From: Siphonodentalium dalli | Taxonomy: Eukaryota > Mollusca > Scaphopoda > Gadilida > Siphonodentaliidae | Direction of reading: 5' to 3' | DNA length: 64,000 nucleotides | Assembly: GCA_032622095.1 (NCBI GenBank) | Contig: CP136062.1 | Span: 38,690,918-38,754,917 of the forward strand | In this document: positions 35,858 to 47,239 of the stretch, in pieces | Numbering within the stretch: the first letter of the stretch is position 1 | Layout of the letters: each line of letters starts with the position of its first letter | Position numbers and translations under genes: made by a program | The notes under the pieces: model-generated | Database searches by the model: none | Seen by the model: the letters and a program-made list of their open reading frames with translations, nothing else | What the model was told of the DNA's origin: nothing

Positions 35858-35990
35858 TACAGTAATGCCCAAAGTAATTGACCACTTAACCACATCATAA
35901 TTATTGGTAATTTTTCAGGATTTAAAATCCTGAAAAATTACCAATAATTATGCTGTGGTTAAGTGGTCAATTACTTTGGTCATTACTGTA
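35858..35990. mobile_element. 133-bp palindromic element, copy 1
   Basis: Nearly complete palindrome: it starts TACAGTAATGCCCAAAGTAA and ends with the complement, and the centre is CAGGATTTAAAATCCTG. It is the first of three with an exact 175-bp spacing. Confidence 0.85.
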
Positions 35991-36032
35991 TGAGGATTGA
36001 GTTATCATTACACCTCAAATCCTTATATTGGT

Positions 36033-36165
36033 TACAGTAATGCCCAAAGTAATTGACCACTTAACCACAGCAGAATTATGGGTATTTGTTCAGCATTTAA
36101 AATCCTGACAAATTACCCATTATTATGCTGTGGTTAAGTGGTCAATTACTTTGTGCATTACTGTA
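36033..36165. mobile_element. 133-bp palindromic element, copy 2
   Basis: Same ends and same length as copy 1, starting exactly 175 bp later. The centre is more mismatched (CAGCATTTAAAATCCTG). Confidence 0.85.
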
Positions 36166-36207
36166 TGAGGATTGAGTTATCATTACACCTCAAATCCTTA
36201 TATTGGT

Positions 36208-36340
36208 TACAGTAATGCTCAAAGTAATTGACCACTTAACCACAGCAGAATTATGGGTATTTTTTCAGCATTTAAAATCCTGACAAATTGCCAATAATTA
36301 TGCTGTGGTTAAGTGGTCAATTACTTTGGACATTACTGTA
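36208..36340. mobile_element. 133-bp palindromic element, copy 3
   Basis: Starts exactly 175 bp after copy 2 with the same length. A half copy is at about 56854-56920. The spacers carry the shared TGAGGATTGAGTTATCATTA and CCTTATATTGGT sequence, so whole 175-bp units were duplicated in tandem. Confidence 0.85.
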
Positions 36341-36890
36341 TGAGGATGGAGTTAAACCTCACATGAGTGTGTTGGGGATTTGGACCTTGACTTGGGACCT
36401 TTTGTTTTTAACGCGACAAATGCGCATACACCTTATACACAAATTTCTTATGTAACCAGAGTTTTTCTTGGATAAGATGAGTTTGAAGCCTGCTTACATT
36501 TCAAAATGTCGTCAGTTTTATATTGTCTGCAGCGGAACTCAACGCGTTGAAGCAAAAGTTACAAAAGATAAAATGTGTATGTAACGAGACTATAATACAA
36601 CTGAAAAAATAAATTGAGGGAGGGGTGGGCGATACAGGGAACTAAGGGTTGAACCGATATAAATTTGTAGAGCAATAACGACCAATGTTGACACATTATG
36701 CATCTGAACTCAGAGATCGACTCTACTGTTGCAACAAGGCTTTAAAATAGGGGGGTGTCAGAATCTTAGTCATCTCTATATAGTGCCAGAATAGTCATTT
36801 ATGGACTTCTATAAGATGTTGGATTGGTTATATGGACACGGAGAAAAAGTGGTTTGTACCGATGAACTGACATAAATTAGTGGAGCGATG

Positions 36891-37969
36891 TTGCATCGCG
36901 ACTGTACTAAAGCAGCAATGATATCAAATTGGGGGGGGGTCTGAAATTATCTATCTCTATAGATGGCACCAGGATTATATAGAAAGGAATAGCAATTGAT
37001 ATACGTATACGGTATACTATAGTAATACCATAGACATATAAGTGCAAGTATCACATGATAAAATATTACGTAACGTGACTATACCGATGAAAGAAATAAA
37101 TAAATTGGACCGGGATTAGAGGTTGGGTTGGTTATAAGTTGATAATTGGATATGGAATTCATACCGATGAAACGATACAAATTAGTGGAGCGATAAAGAC
37201 CAATGTTGACATTTATTCAGGCTACGCGGGAGAAAATAGGGGTTTATACGATAGACCGAAATAAATTTGTTGGGTGATAATGACCAATGTTGACATATAA
37301 AGTAATGCGACTGTACTGTCGGATAATTATCAGGTGTAACCGGTCAAATATGGACTCTTGTGACCAATATAGAACAGCTTAGAAAACATTCGCAGGGCCC
37401 TAAAATTTATTTAACACTGCATTTGCCATTAAAATCGATTTATGTCAATCAAACTGTCATTTTTCAAAATTTTAAGCTGAGACTTGGAGTGTGTGGGTGG
37501 GATACCTACATATTCCTAAAATGACAGAGTACAGCACGTAATTATGTTTTAGATGGAAGAAATGAATTTTTTTCAATGATAAAATTTAACATGGAATTTA
37601 CCATTAAAATCGATTTATGTCGATAAAACTGTCTTTTTTTCAAACTTTTAGGCTGAGACTTGGTGCATGTGCGTGGGATACATATATGTTCCTAAAATGA
37701 CAGAGTCCAGCGCGTAATTATGTTTTAGATGGAAGAAATTGAATTTTGTCGATGATAAATTTTAACATGGAATTGTCCCATTCAAATCTATTTATGTCGA
37801 TAAAACTGTTATTTTTCAAAAATTTAAGCTGAGACTCGGTGTTTCTGCGTGGAATACCTATATATTCCGAAAACGGCAGGGTTAAGCACGTAATTATCTT
37901 TTAGATGGAAGAAATTGATTTGTTTCGATGATAAAAATCCAGCGTAAAATAATCGCCAATGGAGGCTTC
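36891..37969. repeat. 1.08-kb tandem duplication, unit 1
   Basis: Begins TTGCATCGCGACTGTACTAA. The last 550 bp are three sub-units of about 180 bp (AAGCTGAGACTTGG, ATTCCTAAAATGACAG, TTTTAGATGGAAGAAAT). The next copy follows directly with no gap. Confidence 0.9.
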
Positions 37970-39083
37970 TTGCATCGCGACTGTACTAAAGCAGCAATGA
38001 TATCAAATTGGGGGGGGGGGGGTCTGAAATTATCTATCTCTATAGATGGCACCAGGATTATATAGAAAGGAATAGCAATTGATATACGTATACGGTATAC
38101 TATAGTAATACCAAATTACCATAGACAAATAAGTACAAGTATCACATGATAAAATATTACGCAACGTGACTATACCGATGAAAGAAATAAATAAATTGGA
38201 CCGGGATTAGAGGTTGGGTTGGTTATATGTTGATAATTGGATATGGAATTCATACCGATGAAACGATACAAATTAGTGGAGCGATAAAGACCAATGTTGA
38301 CATTTAGTCAGGCTACACGGGAGAAAATAGGGGTTGATACGATTGACCGAAATAAATTTGTCGGGTGATTATTAAATGACCAATGTTGACCTATAAAGTA
38401 ACGCGACTGTACTGTCGGATAATTATCAGGTGTAACCGGTCAAATATGGACTCTAGTGACCAATATAGAACAGCTCAGAAAACATTCGCAGGGCCCTAAA
38501 AATTAGTAAAATTTATTTAACACCGCATTTGCCATTAAAATCGGTTTATATCGATAAAACTGTCATTTTTTTTAAAATTTTAAGCTGAGACTTGGAGTGT
38601 GTGGGTGGGATACCTACATATTCCTAAAATGACAGAGTACAGCACGTAATTATGTTTTAGATGGAAGAAATGAATTTTTTTCAATGATAAAATTTAACAT
38701 GGAATTTACCATTAACATCGATTTATGTCGATAAAACTGTCTTTTTTCAAACCTTTAGGCTGAGACTTGGTGCATGTGCGTGGGATACATATATGTTCCT
38801 AAAATGACAGAGTCCATCGCGTAATTATGTTTTAGATGGAAGAAATTGAAGTTTTTTCGATGATAAATTTGAACATGGAATTGTCCCATTCAATTTCAAA
38901 TCTATTTATGTCGATAAAACTATTATTTTTCAAAGATTTAAGCTGAGACTCGGTGTTTCTGCGTGGAATACCTATATATTCCGAAAACGGCAGGGTTAAG
39001 CACGTAATTATCTTTTAGATGGAAGAAATTGATTTGTTTCGATGATAAAAATCCAGCGTAAAATAATCGCCAATGGAGGCTTC
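37970..39083. repeat. 1.08-kb tandem duplication, unit 2
   Basis: Starts with the same TTGCATCGCG and ends at the same GGAGGCTTC. It differs by scattered substitutions, a longer G run near 38010 and small insertions (for example near 38110, 38365 and 38500). Non-coding. Confidence 0.9.
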
Positions 39084-41149
39084 GCTTCGCATGGTTGGCA
39101 ATTATCACGATACACAGGGAACACTTTGACGTTCGTACTCATATTTCACCAATTTTTGTACCTGGCTTTCCAATCCTAAGTTTCAAGGGGAAATGTCTAA
39201 TTTTACTCTATTTGTCGTTATATACATATTATACATATTTATCACACCATTTATTATTCATTTTCATAAAAATAAAAAAAAAAAGCCGAAGATGACATGT
39301 TTAAACTGTTTGAAGCACGAATTTGGCGATAACTTATCAGAGTACGTTATACTTGTGATAGTTACGTTACGCACACGTGTTCCAATATCCTATTGCGATA
39401 ATCGCTTAACCCTTCAGTTTTCAACGGCATTTCAATTGGTTGAAATTAAAATTTCTCAAGTTCCAGCTCAACACGAATCTAGTGACCTAATTGGTAGAAA
39501 TACTTTAGCAGTAATTCTTAGTTTTATAAGTCATAACTCTAATTTTATTGACGATACGAGCTCAACATCATAATATGTCACTGTTTATGGCGGTGTTATC
39601 CAAACGTGTGCTTTGATAATGGTTATAATTTTATTTTGCGATCAAACGTCAGTGCAGCCCAGCAGAAACGCATAGGCACTAGTTCAATTCAGCAGAAACG
39701 CATAAGTCCTACGATTATAGTACACCCACTGAACGCGCTTCGCGCGTTGGTCAGTGGGTGAAAAAGGTAACAAATCACTTCCGGCCGCCATTTTGGCTGC
39801 CATCTTTAACGAGGAGTTCCAATTGTGGCACAGAAAAGTGGCGTTATATCTTAGCTTTACAAAAATGTATACATGTGTATATATATGGGAAGATTGCATC
39901 AAACTAATTTAACGGAAATGACAGCCATCTTGGACGCCATCTTGAATTACAAATAAATGCTCAAAGCGAATGCTAGCGGAATTTGGATATGTTATAGAGG
40001 ATATATTCCTCTTCAATATGGTATACAAACTAACTTTTTCTAGGTCAAACAGGGTCAAACCGTTCATCGACCAATCTACACTCGCAGATGTGTTTCGATA
40101 GTCAAATGTGACAGTCGCATGATTGTGTCTTACTATTATATTATATACATTGTATAAGTGGATCATGAATTCCGAAGAAGTCTGTCTGCCAGCATGATAA
40201 TAAGGAATTTGGACATGAAACCAACAACCAACTTGCTTTTTACCAAAGGTACGGCTGCAAATCATTAGTATGTGACAAACGTGTCGCATTTACACGCACA
40301 CTTTTCGAAATTACTACTAATAGTCCATTGGTTCCTCCAGATTCTCCAGATACAAGTTCTGTTGTTAGTTATATCGGATATGTGGAGCGCTATATAGTGA
40401 AGTGGTTATTATGTTGGATTATTGGATATATCACTATTTAGTGGTTCTAAAAGTAAATGTTAATTCGTTTAGTTTCATCGTTGGATTAGTGGTCCTGAGT
40501 ACCTGTGAATATTTTCGGAACTGGATTAGCTTTGTGGAATAATCATATAAATGTAAGTATTCTATAGTAGTTAATAAATAATTCAACCAATGTATGTGTT
40601 ACTAATGCCACCGCCTTCCGTTCGCCCTGTTGGTGTATATATATTGTATGTTTGGTAAATCACCCTAATTCCCAAGGCTGGCAAACTTCAGTGATATCCC
40701 GTTGTTCGACACGCGCCCCTCATAACAAACAAATCGCGCGGTCGTTTCAATGCAGCTTCAATTATTATACCAGATGACATGCCCCCTACCCGCTCTCCCC
40801 TTATACACCGTCCTTATAAATGTGCCTGCTTAGTATATCAGAAGTGCGCAAATAGTAACGGCGTATAATTAACGCCCCCGGTGTATACTGTTCTACAAAT
40901 TTTAGAAAGCTGTGGTCAGCTGGGCATTTTATAAATAGATAATGGGTTTTTCCTGTTATTTTTGGACGCATTAAAGTTGTACTGCGATCCCGAGCCCGGT
41001 AAAAGCTGTAGATGGAATTTCAATTTCGTTTATTTATTATCGTTGATTTTGGTTTATGATAAGCTATGCCAATTACAAATAGAAGTAATGAAAAATATAA
41101 TTTGTAAAATGCGTATGTCAATTGATACATGTTGTCTGAGTGTAGTGTG
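39084..41149. other. Intergenic, no gene recognised
   Basis: Contains a strong hairpin at 39724-39761 (CACCCACTGA … TCAGTGGGTG around GCGCTTCGCGC) and a short direct repeat TCAGCAGAAACGCATA near 39660 and 39690. The 126-codon frames at 39193 and 39909 show no family resemblance and are left out. Confidence 0.4.
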
Positions 41150-41520
41150 AGACAGCCGAGTCAGCCACCGGTTCGTTAATTATGTGCTGATCGGCGTGAA
41201 AGTTTGCAGTAGGTCCCCTATTTGCGGAGTTGTTTGCGAAAGTCCCCAAATTCGCGGAGATTCCTAAAATGGTCGAAATATGTTGATTTTAATGAGGGAA
41301 CGGTGCATATATCTCAATTTATACGTATTTTAAAGAGGTTAATCGGATACAGCTGAGTCCGCCACGGTTCGTTAATTGGTGCTGATCAGTGTGACAATTT
41401 GCAGTAGGTCCCTATTTGCGGAGATCCCCGAATTCGCGGAGTTCTCATAAAATGGTCGAAATATGTTGATTTTAATTAGGGAATAGGTGCGTATATGTCA
41501 ATTGATACGTATTTTAAACA
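41150..41520. repeat. Tandem duplication of a ~190-bp unit
   Basis: The first unit runs about 41150-41335 and the second about 41346-41520. Shared blocks in order are GGTTCGTTAATT, TTTGCAGTAGGTCCC, TATTTGCGGAG, AATTCGCGGAG, AAAATGGTCGAAATATGTTG and ACGTATTTTAAA. Confidence 0.85.
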
Positions 41521-41564
41521 AATAACGACACGGTCATCATAATAGTGGTTTGTGTTCTATAAAT

Positions 41565-41658
41565 CATATCATCGTCATCATCATCATCATCATCATCGTC
41601 ATCATCATCATCATCATCATCATCATCGTCATCATCATCATCATCGTCATCATCATCA
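41565..41658 (-). repeat. (GAT/GAC)n microsatellite, probable LINE 3' tail
   Basis: On the plus strand this is a run of ATC/GTC trinucleotides. On the minus strand it begins right at the stop codon of the reverse-transcriptase remnant, which fits the simple-repeat 3' tails of CR1/L2-type LINEs. Confidence 0.7.
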
Positions 41659-42290
41659 AAATACGGAACAAGTCTTGCGACTTTTCGTCCAATAACATAA
41701 TATGCAATGTTTTTTTACAAATATATGTATCGTCATTCGATATTTACTTGTGCGTAACTTGAACATATTACTAACTAATTCTTGTAAGAATGAGTCCATG
41801 TATATTTTGAATTGGTCGCGTGTTTGGGCCTCAACAGCGAAGTCTGGCAGAGAGTTCCAGCTATATACCACCCTCTGTGTGAAGATATATTTTCCTATGG
41901 CCTTGTTAACAATTGGCATCTGTAGCTTGTTATTATGTCCTCTTGTTCTTCCTAATGAATGTCTTTCTAAAAGGTCACAGGCATTGATATTGTAATGACC
42001 ATTCACCAGTGTATATACCTCGATTAGATCCTCTCTAAATCTTCGATATTTTAAAAAACATCAGATTGAGTCTTATCATTCGGTCTCGGTAGCATATAAT
42101 TTTGATTTGACGAACTAGTTTCGTTGCTTTTCTTTGTATTTCTCTAACACAATGGTTTGATATTTGTGATGTGGGCTCCATGCAGAGTTACAGTGTTCGA
42201 TGATAGGTCTCACCATGCTTATGTAGAGCGATTATAAATTGTCGATGTCCAAGTTCGTGAAAGTTCTATATTGACTATGCCGATGATTTG
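41656..42290 (-). pseudogene. Non-LTR retrotransposon (CR1/Jockey-like) reverse transcriptase, C-terminal remnant
   Basis: Reading the minus strand, the order of motifs is that of the C-terminal end of a LINE ORF2 protein: LYISMVRPIIEHCNSAW, then IQRKATKLVRQIK, then FREDLIEVYTLVNG, DLLERHSLGRTRGH and QRVVYSWNSLPDF. These sit in different frames with at least two frameshifts and an in-frame TAA before LYIS, so the gene is dead. Only the last 200 or so residues are left (5'-truncated, as is usual for LINEs). The intact last part, 116 codons, ends at TGA 41656-41658, directly followed by the trinucleotide tail. The clade (CR1, Jockey or relative) is inferred from wording and tail type, not from a search. 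Confidence 0.8.
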
Positions 42291-43044
42291 AGAAGCTTTA
42301 TTGTTTTAGGATATTGTAGGAAGGCTAACCTGGCCGTGTCAAATTGAGCTATGGCGATGGAATATCTCGCAGGACAACACATTTCGGGTTTTCGTGGGGT
42401 GTGTATTCGCTGGATGTCTTATAGTTGCAGTATGTAACTATTATGGCCGCGTTAATTGCGTTCGATGTTTAGGTATGAATAATGGCGTGAACACAATTTT
42501 TGATCCGTATTTAGAAGCTTTCTGGTTTGTTGATTGAGAAACCTGCAGTAATAAGCCGTAGTTTTTTGTAATAATTTGAAGGATTAGTTGTTTTAACGGA
42601 ATTCTGAGGCGGTGCATTCAGGTAACCAATATATTTTATATTATAATTTATATTTATGGCTAATAATATGATCTTGAGGGCGTTACCATTTCTGACTATG
42701 GTTTTCTTGTGGCAGTGTGGTGGGGGAAAGCAGAGCGCTGTTCGTGCCCCTGTGGCCTCTGGCAATTGAAGCTGCTTCGAAGCGCCAGTGTGATTTGTGT
42801 GTTGTGAGGTGCGTGTGCCTAACAATGGGCGCTTTAAAGAGGGAACAGTCCGCGTTGTCTCGGACATATCCATTCACATTCAACGGCGATAGGAACATTA
42901 TAATCACGTTGTTGGGCGTAACTAACCGGCTATTATGTCTAATCGCGGCCATCGCACGGATTGTGCGTCGTGGTCAAACACGTTCAATGGCACATTTTCA
43001 TTTGATTGCAGTATGTGGGATCAATTGTGCTCTAAGTCGGTCAC
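42291..43044. other. Intergenic, no gene recognised
   Basis: Overlapping open frames of 118, 120 and 89 codons on both strands at 42511-43073 show no recognised motif. The sequence is less AT-rich than its surroundings. An upstream exon or regulatory region for the candidate at 43292 cannot be excluded. Confidence 0.35.
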
Positions 43045-43123
43045 AGCACGCGAATAGTTCTTTACCAGAATAAATCTCTTGTCTTCGACTCGATTTAATC
43101 TGGTAAAGAACTATTCGCGTGCT
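43045..43123. repeat. Near-perfect hairpin, ~32-bp arms
   Basis: AGCACGCGAATAGTTCTTTA then CCAGA at the left, and its complement TCTGGTAAAGAACTATTCGC then GTGCT at the right, with a short loop of about 15 bases. It could be a small inverted-repeat element or a structured RNA. It lies just upstream of the promoter-like stretch. Confidence 0.8.
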
Positions 43124-43139
43124 CTAACTATTACGGATA

Positions 43140-43291
43140 ATCTCGATTTAGCCCCGCCCCGCAATCAGAAAGAGGATCGAGCGCATGTGGAATTTCAAAT
43201 TCTCGGTGATTGGTGAACCATCATTTTGACACGACGCGGTCTCTTCGTTTACCCAGTCGAACGCGGACGACCCACCAGTGACACACCAGGT
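43140..43291 (+). promoter_or_regulatory. Promoter-like stretch before a possible first exon
   Basis: It has a GC box (GCCCCGCCCC, 43151-43160) and an inverted CCAAT box (GATTGG, 43208-43213) about 130 and 80 bp before the candidate start codon, with no TATA box. These are weak, short motifs; they gain weight only from the exon-like sequence right after them. Confidence 0.3.
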
Positions 43292-43334
43292 ATGGCGTTC
43301 AGAGTAATACTGTTTGCGTCCACAGTTCTAACCG
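43292..43334 (+). CDS. Possible signal-peptide first coding exon of a secreted or membrane protein
   Basis: ATG at 43292 (context CAGGTATGG) starts 14 codons, MAFRVILFASTVLT plus one base, then GTAAGT, a consensus 5' splice donor. A short hydrophobic run after one Arg is what the first exon of many secreted animal proteins looks like, and the phase-1 end is common after signal peptides. Downstream exons are not recognised in the window. The putative intron soon enters the inverted-repeat arm at 43375. The chance of such a short match is not negligible. Confidence 0.35.
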
Positions 43335-43773
43335 GTAAGTCTGGGTAAGGACACAGGTACATGTAACAAATATTTAATTACTCAAGAGGGAGGTCAAGTG
43401 ATCAATTTTTAATGGGGATTTCCATGCAAATCTGAGGAGCAAAAGTTACAGAGTTGCACATACTTCTGAGTGTGACTTGATGTGGTATTGAAAATAACAT
43501 GGACTGGAACATTGTGTATTTATCTGGCGGGTACGCTTGGAACTTGTTCCATTATAATCACACTGAGATCCGCGAACTCGAACAACGGTTGAAAACTCGG
43601 AACAACCGTTAACATTGACGGACGGAAAGTGTAATTTTTATGATATATACCCATGCAATGTGCCATAATTCAAATATTTTCCGAGTTCATTGTGTGTGTA
43701 TATAATTGTTCTATTGCATGATCGTCAAATCTCCAGTGTTTAATCAAATTTGTTTGTATATATGGGCTGTTAA

Positions 43774-44750
43774 GGGCTTTGTGGACCCAATTTTTTCAAA
43801 ATTTCCCAAAATTTTATAGAGTCCAAATAAAGAATTCTGTTCATGTATATTAGTAATAATAGAAACCATGCCCATTGATGAAACATTTTGAGAGTATACT
43901 TCATGGTGGATTATGTTAGAAATACAAAATGTGAACTTTATTGAGATTTGAAAAAATAACATTTACAGGCAATGGTCCAAGAAAAACAAAGTCCATATCT
44001 AAGAATCAAATATGGGAGTATGTACTGACCACTGTGATGAATGATGTAATACAAAACAATATTATATTTCTTGAGTGTTCTTTGTTAAAATTACTTTGAA
44101 CCGGTTGTTGACAAATGATATACTATCTTCATAATATGGTTGACTGGGTGGCAGCAGTTCATGGGACAACCTTTCATGGCTGATGTCCAGTCTAGTGTGA
44201 ATGGCTTTTACCAGTTTCAACTTCCACATGAGTGATTACCCTGAGTGAGTGGTGACCTACTTACTAGAATTAGTGTGGTGATCTGGTAGGGGTTTGGTTG
44301 AGGATTAGCAGTATATTGTCAACAGAGTCCAGAGCAGTTACAATGGTCAGTTGTTAACCAGTGCCTGCTACCACCCACATAGCTAATATTTAAGCAAGTA
44401 TATATCATTTGTCAACAACAGGTTCAAAGTAATTTTATAAAAAAACACTCAAGAAATTTTATTTGTTTGTGTATTACATCATTCATCACAGTGGTCAGTA
44501 CATATTCCCATATTTGATTCTCAGATATGGACTTTGTTTTTATTGGGCCATTGCCTGTAAATTTTATTTTTTTAAATCTCAATAAAGTTCACATTTTGTA
44601 TTTCTAACATAATCCACCATGAAGTATACTCTCAAAATGTTGCATCAATGGGCATGGTTTCTATTATTACTAATATACATGAACATAATCCTTTGTTTGG
44701 ACTCTATAAACTTTTTAGGAAATTTTGGAAAAATTGAGTCCACAAAGCCC
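43774..44750. mobile_element. 977-bp long-armed element with TTAA target site
   Basis: Left end GGGCTTTGTGGAC, right end GTCCACAAAGCCC, TTAA on both sides (43770-43773, 44751-44754). The arms are about 370 bp each with high similarity; the 240-bp centre is unique. The 72- and 60-codon open frames are the two arms read from opposite strands. Confidence 0.85.
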
Positions 44751-44754
44751 TTAA

Positions 44755-45010
44755 GGACTTTGCTATCCCAATTTTCCCCAAATTTGATGGAGTCACAATA
44801 AAGGTTTATGTTCACTTGTATTAGTAATCACAGTAACCAAACCCATGAATGCAACATTTTAAGAGTATAATTCATGGTGAAATATGTTAGAAATACTAAA
44901 TGTGAAATTTATAGAGGTTTTTTAAATCAATTTTTGCGAACCCAAGATCAATAAACACAAAGTCCATATCGGAGAAATAAAATATGGCAATGTGTACTGA
45001 ATATTGCGAA
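44755..45010. mobile_element. Single arm of an older related TTAA element
   Basis: It starts GGACTTTGCTATCCC directly after the TTAA that ends the 977-bp element, and follows the same order of landmarks as its left arm (TTAGTAATCACAGTAACCAA, ATTCATGGTG, ATGTTAGAAATAC). The younger element seems to have used this one's terminal TTAA as its target. Confidence 0.65.
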
Positions 45011-45689
45011 GTAAATCCTGCTGATGAAATTTGATGGCTAAATGGCCCATGTTAGTTGAAACCCCATCTATAACATATTGCATGCATTATAGTATGCCAT
45101 CAACCGACTATTGTGGTTATATAGCACATAGTTTTATTTCCCCAAATGAACAACCATATACAAATTGTGATATTTTGAGGCAGTATTCTGCATCCTTCCT
45201 TTAGTATAAACATGTGTAGAATGAAACCCACGAATAGAATCGTATAAATTGTTACAAGCTCAATGTGATTATACTAGGTACCACACTATTATATATGGAC
45301 ACAAACAAGTATATGCACACTTTATATAGCTTAGCACTCTTATACCATAGCGCGAATACAGCGCGGAACGGATGCGCCTGTCTTATTTATTAAGCTGCGT
45401 TCACGTACATGTACATGCGTTTAACACATGCGTTTAAGCTATGCATGTTGCGTACACCTTTCACATAAGTGCGTTGAACTATCCGTTAGCTTTGCGCATA
45501 ACGCAAGCGTTTCACACCCATGTAAAGCATTTAGCTCCATTCGCTTGTTCAAAATGGATTCATTTAGAGTCAATATCCCGAGCAACAGTTGTGGACCGAG
45601 AATACTTGGTCTAATTATATTGTAGAATAATCTAGTCTAATATGACAAAAGACACTTTACAACGGCATCAACAGTTTTCTGTAACATTG

Positions 45690-46110
45690 TAGTTTACCCT
45701 AGTACGTACTTTCCATGGTACCATGGTAGTACAATGGTAGTTATCACTTTACCGTGGTAATACCACGCGGGGTAGTATACCATACTACAATGCATGGTAG
45801 TACCAACTGTAACCAAAAGCATGGTGAAGTACTTTAGTACAATGCCATGGTATAGTACATGGTATATATAAATTTAACGTGGTTGTACCATGGTAGAATA
45901 CCGTGGTAGTACTATACTGACATGGTAGTACAAAAATGCCATTGTAGTATCATGATAAGTAGGCCCCTACCCTAGTAGAGTTCCAATGAATCATGGCAGT
46001 ACCATGGGAAATATAACTTATAGTACCATGTTAGTACGACACTACCATGATATTACCACGGTATAGTGCCATGATAGTACCATTGTAGTAACATGGTATT
46101 ACGATTGTGC
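45690..46110. repeat. Degenerate ACCATGGTAGTAC short-repeat region
   Basis: CATGGTA, GGTAGTAC and TACCATG occur dozens of times in both orientations at irregular 10-20-bp intervals. Many are self-complementary (GGTACCATGG). No coding sequence. Confidence 0.75.
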
Positions 46111-47239
46111 TTTTATATGGGAGTCTTGATCTCGTCACATAAATTTGTGCATTTCTGGGCATCGCGCAATGCGTTCACACAACAATTTACTGATTGTTTA
46201 GTAAAGGTGTCTACTAAAATGAACGGACGTCTTTTTATGCAGTTATGTGAAAGGCCCAGTGCTGACTCTTTTGTTTAAAGGTACGGTTGGCCTTGGCGGT
46301 GGGTATCCTGTGAAATTATTTCCACTCGTCAAAAAACGCCACAAACAGAAAGAACAACAAAATGTAGACAGACTTTGTCCGTATACAAATAAGAAATATC
46401 GCATAAACAGTATGTTATTGTCATATCTTTGACCATTGTTATGTAAACAAAAGCATAAAAAGTTACTTTTCTGGTGTTTGTTTATATTATGATGGTAAAC
46501 ATAAAGAGCGTTCTATGTTGATGAATTCCCGAATAAAGAGCGTTTATGCCATTTTATGCAGCATTTTGCTGTCTTCTGTAACACAATCAGGCTCTTGATT
46601 ATGTAAAATATAGTAAATCATTATGATAACATGCTGTTTACGCGATGGTCCTGGTATATATGAACGAAACTGTATGCATTTTAATGTTTTTTCTGTTTAC
46701 GGTGATTGGAACAAATATAAATATTTTCGACAACTAAGGCCTCACGTGCCTTTAAACCAATGCGCCTTTCTAATATTGAAAACCGGTGTGCGTGTTATTA
46801 AACATGTTTGCTTAATTAACCTAAGTGCGTGTTCGAAATTCGTTGTAAGAGTTCTTGCAGAAATAATACTGGATTTCAAAATGCATACCGTATACATGCC
46901 TTTCATCTTGTTATAACATCTGGGTTCAACATATAAGTATGCTGAGATGCTAGCCTATTTGGAGACAAATAACATACATTCAGAGAACAGCCGACAGGGT
47001 CTCGCCTAACGATTGAAATCGTAAATTTGGAAATTATTCAAGAAATAAGGTAATAAATTTCTTTTGTGACACGATTAATACATTGTTTCGACAATGGATT
47101 ACTTCTTCCCATTGATGGTTCATACTCACACCTGTTTTATTTAATCTGATATGGATATTATCATTGTTTTGTTTCATACTCACCGATTTTGTGCAGTAGC
47201 TTCGACGTGAAAATAAAAAAAAATGACCGCTGTACTTAG
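46111..47239. other. Intergenic, no gene recognised
   Basis: AT-rich. The 61- and 97-codon open frames at 46093-46916 have no recognised motif or splice-site support. Confidence 0.4.

Noticed and set aside
42511-43073. Overlapping frames of 118, 120 and 89 codons upstream of the candidate exon
   Set aside because: They are on both strands in the same place, show no motif I recognise, and lack splice or start support; listed as intergenic.
43744-44801. 72- and 60-codon frames with similar residues
   Set aside because: They are the same sequence in the two inverted arms of the 977-bp TTAA element, read in opposite directions.
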